Shown one piece after another: positions 37,991 through 63,519 of a DNA stretch of 64,000 nt. Each line of letters starts with the position of its first letter. Position 1 is the stretch's first letter. The stretch comes from Notamacropus eugenii (lineage: Eukaryota > Chordata > Mammalia > Diprotodontia > Macropodidae), in the NCBI RefSeq assembly GCF_028372415.1, contig NC_092879.1, forward strand, positions 92,900,741 through 92,964,740, written 5' to 3'. Below the pieces are notes generated by a model. That model worked only from the letters and a program-made list of their open reading frames with translations. It had not been told where the DNA came from and did no database searches. The position numbers and the translations under genes were made by a program.

Positions 37991-38439
37991 ATCTGGGCCC
38001 ATGCCAGCTCATCCCTTACCCCAGCCTTCAGAAAGTTCACTCTGCCCCCAACAGAAAGGCAAGAAGAACATCATGAACTTCCCAATGTGGTCATGAGATC
38101 AGAGCAGTAATAAGTGAGAGCGAGGGAAAGGAGCCAGAGAATGTCCCCTCTGCACCTCCCCCTTCCCCTCTGCAGAGGTAGGCTGCATGGCAAGGGGCTG
38201 GGCTCACGGACTCTTCCCACAGCCAGACTCTTGACATGTACCTGTCCACCCCAGCAATGGGCAGAGGAATCCCAAAGGCCCCCAAACCAGAGGAGGGCCC
38301 ACCTCCTCCAGAAAGCCTGTGGAGATGACCACTACCTCACACTGGACACCAAGCACTCCTGGACTCCCCTAACCCTCGGGGAACACTTCTCCCTTTGGTA
38401 TCCTGCTACTTAGAAGCCCACCACTCTATACCAGGCTCT

Positions 38440-39095
38440 CCCTACTTGTTCCCAGACCACTGCAGCAACCTTCCCAATGGTCTCCTTGCCTCCAGCCTCT
38501 CCCTTTTCTAGTCTGTCTTCTACACAGCTGCCAAACTTCTACTTCTAAAGTACGTCTGACACATCTGACCATGTCACTCCTTTGCACAAGATGTTTCCTC
38601 CAGGATAAAATGCCACCTCCCCTGTTTGACTAATTTCATATGAACTGTCTCCTCCCTCCACGGCCCCCACCTCACAAACTCAACTCTTACTTGTTCTTCC
38701 TGGTACCTAGAATTCCATTATCTCCTGCCTCTGTGCCTTTGCCCAGGCTGTGCCCATGTTTAGAGTTCTTTTATTCTTGGTTCCTTTCAAGTCTCAGCTC
38801 AAGGGTCAAGTCTCACCTACTAGCACCTTTTTCTGACTCTTCCTGTGATTAAAGCTTGGCTGCACACAAGCACAGTGGAATGTCAGCCCCTTGGGGGTAG
38901 GGTCTGTCTCCCCAGGGCCCAGCACAGCACTCGCCTTTAATGGAGGCTTCCTAGGGCTTCCTCATTCTTTTTCCTTGGCTTTTTGTCTGGCTCCCTGAGA
39001 CACTAACTTGGGGGGTAAGGGCAAGCTCCATATGCCCAGCATCTGGCACAGTACCCAGCACACAGTAGGTGTTTACACACAGGAGGTGTTTACTT
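38440..39095 (+). mobile_element. L2 LINE 3' part, ending 0.3 kb upstream of the PLP1 promoter
   Basis: L2 wording starts at CTGACCATGTCACTCCTTTG (near 38566). It continues through TGTGCCTTTGCCCAGGCTGT and CAGCCCCTTGGGGGTAGGGT to GCACAGTACCCAGCACACAG. Confidence 0.75.
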
Positions 39096-39399
39096 GTTAA
39101 GTGATTGTGCATTTGGGACAAGGTAACCAACAATTCCTCAGTTGGATCTTGGTCTCAGGGCATCTGACCATCTCATCTTTGGAACCCCACCCCACTCCAT
39201 TCCCCCCAGTGCCATCCCCCCTCCTTTTGCCCATCTGGCTACCAGAATCATTTCCCTTCTGGCAACCCCCAAGCCATAATTTTTGATGTTACTGAGGAAG
39301 AGTGGGAAACCACACTGACAGCAACGAAAGGGAAACAAAATCCAATCTGGCAGCTGTGGGGGAAAAGCAAAGACACAGCAAGCCCTAAGAGAAGGGAGT

Positions 39400-39527
39400 A
39401 TCCCGGTGAGGGGGGGGGGGGAAGGGGAGGAGAGGGGGCAGAAGGGAGGAGGAAGAGGAGGAGGAAAGGAGGCCTGTCCCTTTAAGGGGATTGGCTGTCA
39501 ATCAGAAAGCCCTTTTCTTTGCTGGAG
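39400..39527 (+). promoter_or_regulatory. PLP1: PLP1 core promoter
   Basis: A G-run and GA-rich tract (39410-39472) is followed by a TTTAAG box near 39481 and an inverted CCAAT box (ATTGGC, about 39490-39495). From about 39485 the sequence resembles the human PLP1 promoter and leader as I remember it, including a SOX-type ACAAAG around 39534. There is no CpG island, as expected for this tissue-restricted gene. The exact start site is inferred. Confidence 0.75.
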
Positions 39528-39670
39528 AAGAGGACAAAGATATTCAGAGTGAAAAAGTAAAGGACTGAGGAAGGAGAGGAGAGAGCAGCCAGGATTCTCC
39601 TCCCTGAAGCAAGTCTGTCCCAAAGTCGGAGAAGCAGCCAACCCTAGTTGGAGTCCGGAGTCCCAAAGCC

Positions 39671-39674
<4 letters not shown>
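39528..39674 (+). CDS. PLP1: PLP1 exon 1 (5' UTR plus ATG and first base of codon 2)
   Basis: The coding part is only 39671-39674 (ATG plus G), followed by a strong GTAAGT donor at 39675. This matches mammalian PLP1, whose first exon encodes just the initiator Met and one further base. The untranslated leader upstream is purine-rich and resembles the human leader; its 5' limit is approximate. Confidence 0.9.
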
Positions 39675-54628
<14,954 letters not shown>

Positions 54629-54980
54629 TGTCCAGGGCAGCACTCCCCCAGAGTCCCCTTTATTTCTCTAACAGCCGGGCTCTAACCACACAGCCGGGCA
54701 ATGCTGCGGCTCCCACCTTAACTCTCTGCCTTCAGCGCTGACTGGCCCTCCTCATAATCAACAAGTATAACAAGAAAGGAGAGACTCGATGCTGGAGGCC
54801 ATTCTCTGTCCTCTCCCTTCTGTCACTCTTAAGCACTGAGTTTTCCAATTCTTCCCTCTAGAAATGGGAAATGACAAAGAATGGGACTTCCTGACAAAAA
54901 GACGTGTTGAATTTTTAAGCATCTCCCAAGGACCAGGTGGTGCCTTCAAATCACCAAGGCCCTTCCATTGATGGGAAAAA

Positions 54981-54982
<2 letters not shown>

Positions 54983-55064
<82 letters not shown>
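54983..55064. repeat. PLP1: (GA)41 microsatellite in the PLP1 3' UTR
   Basis: A perfect GA run of about 82 nt lies 355 nt after the stop codon. It would be transcribed in the sense strand as a purine tract. Confidence 0.97.
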
Positions 55065-55067
<3 letters not shown>

Positions 55068-56591
55068 AAATCACTTTGTCATCACCCCTATACAGGGGTC
55101 AGTGATCTCCTTGTTCTGGACAATGGAGCCCTCTCTCCTCTCTTCTTACTACCATTTGAGAAGGGAGGATTGCCCCTGTAAACATGTGAAAATTTGCCCA
55201 AATCTGCCTACTGCAGCTGGGAGAATAGGGTCAGAGCAAGGATCTTTCAGCTATGAAAGGAGAGCATTGACCCTGATATGATGGAATATTTAAGCCTTAA
55301 CTCATCCAACCCTACTTATGGCATCTGTGTAGACGAGGGGACCCTCAGCCTTACACATTGTTAAGGGACAGCAACGTTAAGCTCTTAGCATCTTATCACT
55401 AAATAACCGTGATAATAGATAGGTACCATGATAGCCCTGTAGTTTCCAAGGAGTAGAGAGGAATGCCAGTTTGCATGAGGGAAACTGATCCAAAAAGAGA
55501 GATGGACCGATGGTGTGACCTACGATGTCCCTCTTCTAGGCACAGGCTGACTCTTTGCATGTCCCCTCACCCCCACCCCATTAACCAAATGTGTACGATG
55601 CCCTCCACTTGGTCATCCCTTCACAATGGTGCTTTTTTCCTGGGGTGGTGTTTGTCTAGTAACCAGGCAGTGGCTTGAAGATCTTGATTTGTTTCTCACC
55701 GGAGGAAATGTCACATTTCCCATTTTTTACTCATTCTTTACAACTTCGATCTTGTGCCTGAGAAAGCTACAGGATAATTCTTTTGACTATTAAGGTTGTT
55801 TTTCTTTTACGGGAATGGGACTGAAACCATCCTGAGTACTATTGAAATATGGCCATCTCTGTGCAAAATGCAAGGCTAGAGGCGGGGCCTTTGGTTAAAA
55901 ACATCGCCAACCTGCCCTTTTGCACTATGCAAAACAAAACTCCATTGGAAGAACTGACTGGGTCATTCTTTCTAGCCAGGGAGGGAAGATGTTATTTAGT
56001 GCTGCCCTATGGTATTTGAGAGAAGGAGGGAGAGGGAAGTGGGGGAAAGAAAGAGACAGAGTACAGCTTAACAGAAGGCAGACTCTCCCTCAGGAAAGTC
56101 ATGGGAAAAGGGCCAGAGAGGAAGGCATCTGGAGGGCTGGGCAGGCAGCTCGGGCATATTCTTTCTCTCTTCCTTTCTTTTTCTCCTTGGATTTCGTTTA
56201 TTTGGTGCAGGACTGTAGCACTCATTGCAAGATTTCTTCCTTCCTTTTTTTTTTGTTCCAGAGTAGTTTCAGCTGCATTTATGGATATGTGAGATTTCTT
56301 CAAACAAGATTAGATAAGCTGTGTGGGAGAGGGGAGGGAACCGATTTCGTAAGAAACCAATCAAGATCAAGGAAAGTAAAAGTAGTCTAGACCTTGAGTT
56401 TTCTTTTGATTTAACTTAATAACCAACCTTTCCTCACCTTCCCTCGTATGTCTACACCCCCTCCCCACACACGGTATTTAACCGACTGAGAGTATCTTCT
56501 TCATTGCTGATTTCGAATTTCAACTTTAACATATAGAAAGGATAAAATGTCTAGAGCCTTCTTACAAGATGAATTTTATAAAATTAAAGAC

Positions 56592-56597
56592 AATAAA
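56592..56597 (+). terminator. PLP1: PLP1 poly(A) signal
   Basis: AATAAA is flanked by ATTAAA on both sides, with a GT-rich stretch (GGTTTTGTG) about 25 nt downstream. It lies about 1.96 kb after the stop codon, a distance typical of PLP1. Confidence 0.75.
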
Positions 56598-56615
56598 TTA
56601 AAATGATTCTCAATC

Positions 56616-58116
56616 ATGGTTTTGTGCAGCATCCTGCATATGAACAAGCCTGTGGGACGGCTTTTTTGGTGGCAAGCAGGGGGACAGGGCAGATGACTCC
56701 ACAGCAAGAGCTCCAGCCAGGCCAGACCAAACCGGACCGAGTACTCTTAGCTTACACAGAACTGCTGACTGAGCCTGCCTCACAAATCCAGCGTAGGCCG
56801 CTCTGAAATTGGGCTTCCTTCTCTCTCCTGTGCCCCCGACCAAGAGTGGCCTTTGCAGACGAATAGGAGACTCTCTGGCCAAAGCTCCTGCCCCCGCTAC
56901 TGCCTTACCTCTCAAGCACCTTTGTCTAAGGCCTCAATGACCTGACTGGGCAAGAATGGGATAGGAGAGGAACTGATGGATCAGTCAGTCATTCAGAGGG
57001 AATTGGGGTAAAGCAGGATAGACTTCAGTGGAGGACTCTCCTTTGAAGTGGTTTTTATTGAACCTGCAGCTAAAAATCTTATAGGTCAAGTTGTTTGGGC
57101 AACTTCAAGACAAAGTCATGAGAAGAGATGCTTTCTGGGTGCTTGGCCCTGTCTGTGAGAACCTTGATATGGGGTGCTAATGCAGTAGGAGGCTTTTGTC
57201 CTCAGTTCTCAAGGAAGTCACGCTCTCCATCCCCCCGGACTTGGCCGTGTCCTCTGACACTGATCTAGGGCTGGAGTTTCCAAGCTCTTAGAAACTCCTC
57301 ATAGAGAGAGGTCTTTGTTCTCTATCCTCCCACATATCATAACCCTCCGTTCTCTGTACTGAAAGAGCTCCCTTTGTGTTCTGCTCAGGCAAAGAGCAAG
57401 ATGCAGCAGTGTAAACCAGAAACATTTGCTTACAGTTCTTGGGGTCAGGACACAGTGGGAGCGTGTGGAAGCCTTGGCTTCATCCAGCACACACTGAACT
57501 CTCTGAGCAGGTCACAGTCAAGAAACAAGTCGATGGGCTGGGAGCAGTAGGCGGATGAATTATGAGGGTGCACCAAGGGTGGGGACGGGGGTGGCAACCC
57601 ACTCCAGAGCCATGGGAAAACAACTTGTGACTTGCTTCCCTGTCTTTCTGCCTTACATGTGACAGCATTCATGTACACAAAAACACATATTAATACATGG
57701 GCAGGAGCCCACGGAATGCACGCACGTGGTCCGCGATTCAAAGAAGTAAAAGCTGCTTAATTGGGCTGCCTTCTCTCAGTCCCAAATAATTCTCAGAACT
57801 CAAGGAGAAAATAGAGGCAGCAATGCCCACCCTCATCCAACCTACCCCAATTTTACCCGCTTTGAATTTTACTACTGTCGGGCATCTAAGATTGCACTTC
57901 TTTCTTCCTAACAATTGAGTCATTAAATACTGGATGATATCCTAAAAAAAAGTCCATTTTCCAAAATGGTGGAATAGAATCATTATGTTGCTGATAGCAG
58001 AGTCTTCCTCCCTTAGCCACAACCAGGAATCTTCTCCCCCTGGGGAACAAGAACTAGGGGAGAGGTGAAGGGAGCAGGGGGCTGAGGCTTACCTACAATC
58101 ACAGTTACTAAATGAT
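56616..58116. other. Intergenic sequence between PLP1 and the minisatellite
   Basis: Unique sequence with no recognised repeat or exon; the CTCF-like array begins at its end. Confidence 0.5.
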
Positions 58117-61100
58117 AGAGCAGCTAGTAGGTGGCACAGGAGCTAGTAGGTGGCAGAGTGGCTAGTAGCTGGCAGAGGGGCAAGTAATTGGCAGAGGGAC
58201 TAGTAGGGACAGTGGCTAGTAGGTGGCAGAGTGGCTAGTAGGTGGCAGAGGGGCCAGTAGGTGGCAGAGGAGCTAATAGGTGGCAGAGGGGCTAGTAGGG
58301 GGCAGAGCAGCTAGTAGGGGGCAGAGCAGCTAGTAGGTGGCAGAGGGGCTAGTATGTGAGAGAGGGGCTAATAGGTGGCAGAGGGGCAAGTAGGTGGCAG
58401 AGGGCCTAGTAAGTGGCAGAGGAGCTAGTATGTGAGAGAAGGGCTAATAGGTGGCAGAGGGGCAAGTAGGTGGCAGAGTGGCTAGTAAGTGGGAGAGGGA
58501 CTAGTAATTGGCAGAGGGACCAGTAGGTGGCAGAGTGGCTAGTAAGTGGGAGAGGGACTAGTAGTTGGCAGAGGGGCTAGTAGTTGGCAGAGGGACTAGT
58601 AGGTGGCAGAGGGACTAGTAGGTGGCAGAGGGGCTAGTAAGTGGCAGAGGGGCTAGTAATTGGCAGAGGGGCTAGTAGTTGGCAGAGGGATTAGTAGGTG
58701 ACAGAGTGGCCAGTAGGTGGTGGAGGAGCTAGTAGGGGGAAGAGGAGCTAGTAGGTGGCAGAGTATCCAGTAGGTGGCAGAGGAGATAAGAGCTGGGTTA
58801 ATAGCTGGCAGAGTGGCTACTATTTGGCAGAGGAGAAAGGAGCTTTGTTAATAGCTGGCAGAGTGACTACTAGCTGGCAGAGGAGCCCGTAGGTGGCAGA
58901 GGAGCTAGTAGGTGGCAGAGGGGCTAGTAGCTGTCAGAGTGGCCAGTAGGTGGTGGAGGAGCTAGTAGCTGGCAGAGGGGCTAATAGGGACAGAGTGGCT
59001 AATAGGTGGCAGAGGGGCTAGTAGGTGACAGAGGGGCTAGTAGGTGGCAGAGGAGATAGAAGCTGGGTTAATAGCTGGCAGAGAGGCTAGTAGGTGGGAG
59101 AGGGGCCAGTAGGTGGCAAAGGACCTAATAGGTAGCAGAGGGGCTAGTAGGGGGCAGAGGAACTAGTAGGTGGCAGAGGGACTAGTAGGAGGTAGAGTGG
59201 CTAGTAAGTGGCAGAGGAGCTAGTAGGTGGCAGAGTGTCCAGTAGGTGGCAGAGGAGATAGGAGCTGGGTTAATAGCTGGCAGAGTGGCTAGTAGCTGGC
59301 AGAGGGGCTAGTAAGTGGCAGAAGGGCTAGTAAGTGGCAGAGGGGCTAGTAGGTGGCAGCGGAGCTAGTAGGTGGCAGAGTGACTAGTAGGTGGCAGAGG
59401 AGATAGTAGCTGGGTTCATAGCTGGCAGAGTGGCTACTAGCTGCCAGAGGGGCCAGTAGGTAGCAGAGGAGCTAATAGGTGACAGACTGTCTAGTAGGTG
59501 ACAGAGTGGTCAGTAGGTGGCAGAGGGGTTACTAGGTGACAGAGAGGCTAGCAGGTGGCAGAGTGACTAGTATGTGGCAGAGGGGCTCGTAACTGGCAGA
59601 GGGACTAGTAGGTGGCAGAGGGGCTAGCAGATGGTAGAGGGGCTAATAGGTGGCAGAGGGCCTAGTAAGTGGCAGAGGGGCTAGTAGGTAGCAGAGTGTC
59701 TAGTAGGGGGCAGAGTGGCTAGTATTTTGGAGAGGGGCTGATAGCTGGCAGAGAGGCTAATAGATGGCAGTAGGGCTAGTAGGTGGCAGATGGGCTAATA
59801 GGAACAGAGTGTCTGCTAGTAGGTGGCAGAGGGGCTAGTAGGTGGCAGAATGTCTAGTAGGTGGCAGAAGGGCTAGTAAGTGGCAGAGGAGCTAGTAGTT
59901 GGCAGAGGGGCTAGTAGCTGGCAGAGGGGCTAGTAGGTGACAGAGAGGCTAGTAGCTGGCAGAGGGGCTAGTAGGTGGTAGAGTGGCTAGTAGGTGGCAG
60001 AGGAGCTAGTAGGTGCCAGAGGGGCTAGTAAGTGGCAGAGAAGGTAGTAGGTGACAGAGGGGCTAATACCTGGCAGAGGGGCTAATAGGAACAGAGTGGC
60101 TACTAGTAGATGGCAGAAGGGCTAGTAAGTGACAGAGTGGTTAGTAGCTGGCAGAGGGGCTAGTAGGTGGCAGAGGGGCTAATAGGAACAGAGTGGCTAC
60201 TAGTAGGTGGCAGAGGGGCTAGTAAGTGGCAGAGGAGCTATTAGCTGGCAGAGGGACTAGTAGCTGAGAGAGCAGCTAGTAGGTGGCAGAGGGGCTAGTA
60301 GTTGGCAGAGTGCTTAGTAGGTGGGAGAGGGGCTAGCAGGTGGCCGAGTGGCTAGTAGATGGCAGAGGAGCTAGTAGGTGGCAGAGGGGCTAGTAGTTGG
60401 CAGAGTGCTTAGTAGCTGGCAGAGTGGTTAGTAGGTGGCAGAGGGGCTAGTAGGTGGCAGAGGGGCTAGTAAGTGGCAGAAGAGCTAATAGGTAACATAG
60501 GGACTAGTAGGTAGCAGAGGAGCTAGTAAGTAGCAGAGGAGCTAGTATGTGGCAGAGGGGCTAGTAGGTGGCAGAGGGGCTAGTAGGTGCCAGAGGGGCT
60601 AGTAAGTGGCAGAGAAGGTAGTAGGTGACAGAGGGGTTAGTTGGTGGCAGAGTGGGTAGTAGGTGGCAGAGGGGCTAATAGCTGGCAGAGGGGCTAGTAG
60701 GTGGCAGAAGGGTTAGTAGTTGTCAGAGCAGCCAGTAGTTGATGGAGGAGCTACTAGGTGACAGAGGGGCTAGGAGGTGGCAGAGTAGTTAGTAAGTGGC
60801 AGAGGGACTAGTAAGTGGCAGAGGATCTAGTAGGTGACAGAAGACTGGTAGGTGGCAGAGTGGCTAGGTGACAGAGGGGCCAGTAGGTAGCAAAGGTGTT
60901 AGTAGGTGGGAGAGAGGCTAGTAGGTAACAGAGTGTTTAGTAGGTGGCAGAGGGGCTAGTAAGTGGCAGAGTGGCTAGTAAGTAGCAGAGCGACTAGTAG
61001 GTGGCAGAGGAGATAGTAGCTGGGTTCATAGCTGGCAGAGTGGCTACTAGCTGGCAGAGGGGCCAGTAGGTGGCAGAGGGGCTAATAGGTGACAGAGAGG

Positions 61101-61788
61101 CTAGTAGCTGGCAGAGGAGCTAGTAGGTGGCAGAGGGGCTAGTAGGTGGTTGAGGGGCTAGTAGTTGGCAGAGGGACTAGTAGGTGGCAGAGTTGCTAGT
61201 AGGTGGCAGAAGGGCTCTTAGTTGGCAGAGGGGCTAGTAGGTGGCTGAGTGACCAGTAGGTGGCAGAGGGACTAGTAGCTGGCAGAGGGGCTAGTAACTG
61301 GTAGAGGGACTAGTAGGTTGCAGAGGGGCTAGTAGATGGCAGAGGGGCTAATAGGTAGCAGAGGGCCTAGTAAGTGGCAGAGGAGCGAGTAGGTGAGAGA
61401 GGGGCTAGTAGGTGGCAGAGTGACTAGTAGGTGGCAGAGGAGATAGGAGCTGGGTTAATAGCTGGTAGAGTGGCTAGTAGCTGGCAGAGGGGCTAGTAGC
61501 TGGTAGAGCAGCTAGTAGGTGGTGGAGGAGTTAGTAGCTAGCAGAGGGACTAGTAGGTGGTAGAGTGGCTAGTAGGTGGCAGAGGGGCTAATACCTGGCA
61601 GAGGGGCTAATAGCTCCAGAGGGGCTAGTAGATGGCAGAAGGGCTAGTAAGTGACAGAGTGGTTAGTAAGTGGCAGAGGGGCTAGTAGCTTGCAGAGGGG
61701 CTAGTAGGTGGCAGAGGGACTAATAGGTGACAGAGGGGCTAATATCTCCAGAGAGGACAGGTGGCAGAGGGGCTAGTAGCTGGCAGAG
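58117..61788 (+). repeat. 19-bp minisatellite with CTCF-like core, about 190 units
   Basis: The array has consensus unit GGCTAGTAGGTGGCAGAGG repeated head to tail, almost without interruption, over about 3.67 kb. Each unit has the 14-mer CTAGTAGGTGGCAG, one mismatch from the CTCF core consensus CCASYAGRKGGCRS. Units carrying CCAGTAGGTGGCAG match at every position; I find these at 58254, 58520, 58767, 59239, 61063 and 61253. A longer variant containing GAGCTGGGTTAATAGCTGG recurs near 58790, 59055, 59255, 59410, 61020 and 61450. The period is not a multiple of 3 and the unit contains TAG, so it is not coding. There are no unique spacers, so it is not CRISPR-like. Confidence 0.95.
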
Positions 61789-62034
61789 CCCTCCTTCCCT
61801 GCCTCAGCTCATTGCCAAGGGCTTGTGTCAAAGCCCTTGTAACCCTTGGAAAGTTATGAATGTCTTTCCCCATCCCCATTTAAAGGCATTAAATTCCTCC
61901 AGACATTGGGGAACAATCATGACAGTGGAAACATTGCTTGGAACCTTCCCCTCCCCTTTTCTGAAGGTAACTTCTGACTGACGAACATTCACTAAATTGT
62001 TGCACACTTTTCAGCTTTAAAAAAATAGGTGTGT

Positions 62035-62275
62035 TTTGGGGCCCCAATAATGGCCCGAACCTTGTGTCCAACTCTCTGTGACCCCATTGGGGGTTTTCTT
62101 GGCAGAGATGCTGGAGTGGTTTGCCATTTCCTTCTCCAGCTCATCGTACAGATGAGGAAACTGAGGCAAACAGAGTTAAGTGACTCAGGATCACACAGCT
62201 AGTGCATGAGGCCAGATTTGAACTCAGGTTGTCTCTGTTCTCTAGCCACTGTACCACCCAGCTGCCTTTACATAA
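62035..62275 (-). mobile_element. tRNA-derived marsupial SINE, reversed
   Basis: The stretch is the reverse of the 18524-18772 family. It has GAGTGGTTTGCCATTTCCTT, CATTTCCTTCTCCAGCTCAT and CACACAGCTAGTGCATGAGG, and ends at CACTGTACCACCCAGCTGCC. Confidence 0.8.
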
Positions 62276-63030
62276 TCAGGACTTAATCCATGTTTGTTAC
62301 TGATGGGGTTTGTTCTGGTGCTTCCTGACTTTCGGGACTTTTTTCCACCAGGACCTAGTACCCCTTTCTCCTGGAAGATCCTGCTACCCTCACAGCCTCT
62401 TCTTCTGCTTGATCAGAAGAACCTCAGAACCTCCATTTTAAGGAAAATGCCCAGGTCAGTCTTATGTACACCTTCATTCCTCTGTGGGCTTCTCACTTTG
62501 CTCTGGACTTGTTTTCTCCACCATTCGCCAGCATGGGTGCAGAATGTTCTAGAAGTGAGACCTCCTGTGTTCGCTGCTCAGACTCCCCCCATGCTAAGTT
62601 TTGGCTAGCACCCTCTCAGCAGAAGCAAAAGCATGCCCACCCCTGTATGCTTCCCTAGCCCTAGCCTGGACACCGGTGCTGAGTGAAAGAGTGCTGCATT
62701 TTGGGCCCTGCACGAAAGGGAAGACTGCTTGCAAAGGAAGAAGGGATCAACTCGGGTTCGAAGTGTGTGCCAGCCATATCTGTGACAAAAGGGAAGGATG
62801 GAAAACTAAACCTCAACAGTCAACCGTCAACAAGCGTTTCTGATAAAAAGCCATCCCAGGGTGAAAAGGGCCCTGGGGTCCCAGATTTAGAATTGCAAGG
62901 GGCATCTCTTCCAAGCTCCACATTTTACTGATGGAGAATCTAAGGCCCAGAGACACTAAATGACTCACCCCAGGTTAGCCTCTGTAGCCCTTCCTAACCA
63001 CCACCTCCTACCTTCCCAATACACCTCCCA
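62276..63030. other. Unique sequence with a MIR-like piece
   Basis: 62870-62975 is MIR-like (AGATTTAGAATTGCAAGGGG, GGAGAATCTAAGGCCCAGAG). The rest, including a 104-codon frame at 62294-62608, is unrecognised. Confidence 0.4.
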
Positions 63031-63445
63031 CCAAAACACACACTCACGTCCGTGACCCTGACCTCCTGGCTGTTCCACAAGACACTGGGTCTCTCTCTTC
63101 CAGGCATTTTCTCTGACTTCCTGGTGCCTGGAATGCTCTCCCTCCTCATTTTTTCCCCCCATCTTCCTTCAAATCCCAACTAAAACTTCATCTTCTCCAG
63201 GAAACCCCTCTTAATGCTACTACCTTCCCTTTCTTGCTTATTCCCTATTTCTCCTGCATATAGCTTGCTTTGTATATATTTGTTTGCATGTTCTCTTCCC
63301 CCATTAGACTGTGTGCTCCTTGAGGGCAGGGACTGGTTTTGTTTTTTTGTTTGTTTGTTTTTGGGTTTTTTTGCCTCCTTTAGTCCTTTAGTGCTTAGCA
63401 CAGTGCCTGGTAAATAGTAGGTACTTCATTGACTGACTGAAAGTA
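63030..63445 (+). mobile_element. L2 LINE 3' end
   Basis: The wording is GCCTGGAATGCTCTCCCTCC, CTCCTTGAGGGCAGGGACTG and TAGCACAGTGCCTGGTAAAT. A MIR-like piece at 62870-62975 precedes it, and a short reversed tRNA-SINE end at 63450-63510 follows. Confidence 0.8.
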
Positions 63446-63519
63446 GGGAGAACCAACTTCTCGGGCTCCAAATCCAGCATCCTTTCCACTGCACCATGCT
63501 TCCAAAACCAATACATTGA

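Larger units (their letters stand above)
35801..38440. other. Intergenic sequence upstream of PLP1
   Basis: It holds the MIR pieces listed at 36600 and 37860 and a reversed one near 37600-37680. I see no exon of a neighbouring gene; the human neighbours GLRA4 and RAB9B appear to lie outside the window. Confidence 0.4.
54629..56615 (+). other. PLP1: PLP1 3' UTR
   Basis: About 2 kb of untranslated sequence runs from the stop codon to the last poly(A) signal, in line with the roughly 3-kb PLP1 mRNA of other mammals. It contains a long (GA)n tract at 54983-55064 and an ATTAAA just after that tract that could serve as an early poly(A) signal. The final cleavage position is inferred. Confidence 0.8.

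Noticed and set aside
54937..55281. 114-codon frame with a Glu-Arg run
   Set aside because: It is the (GA)n tract within the PLP1 3' UTR.
58117..61788. CRISPR-like direct repeat array
   Set aside because: The 19-bp units are head to tail with no unique spacers, in vertebrate DNA; it is a minisatellite.
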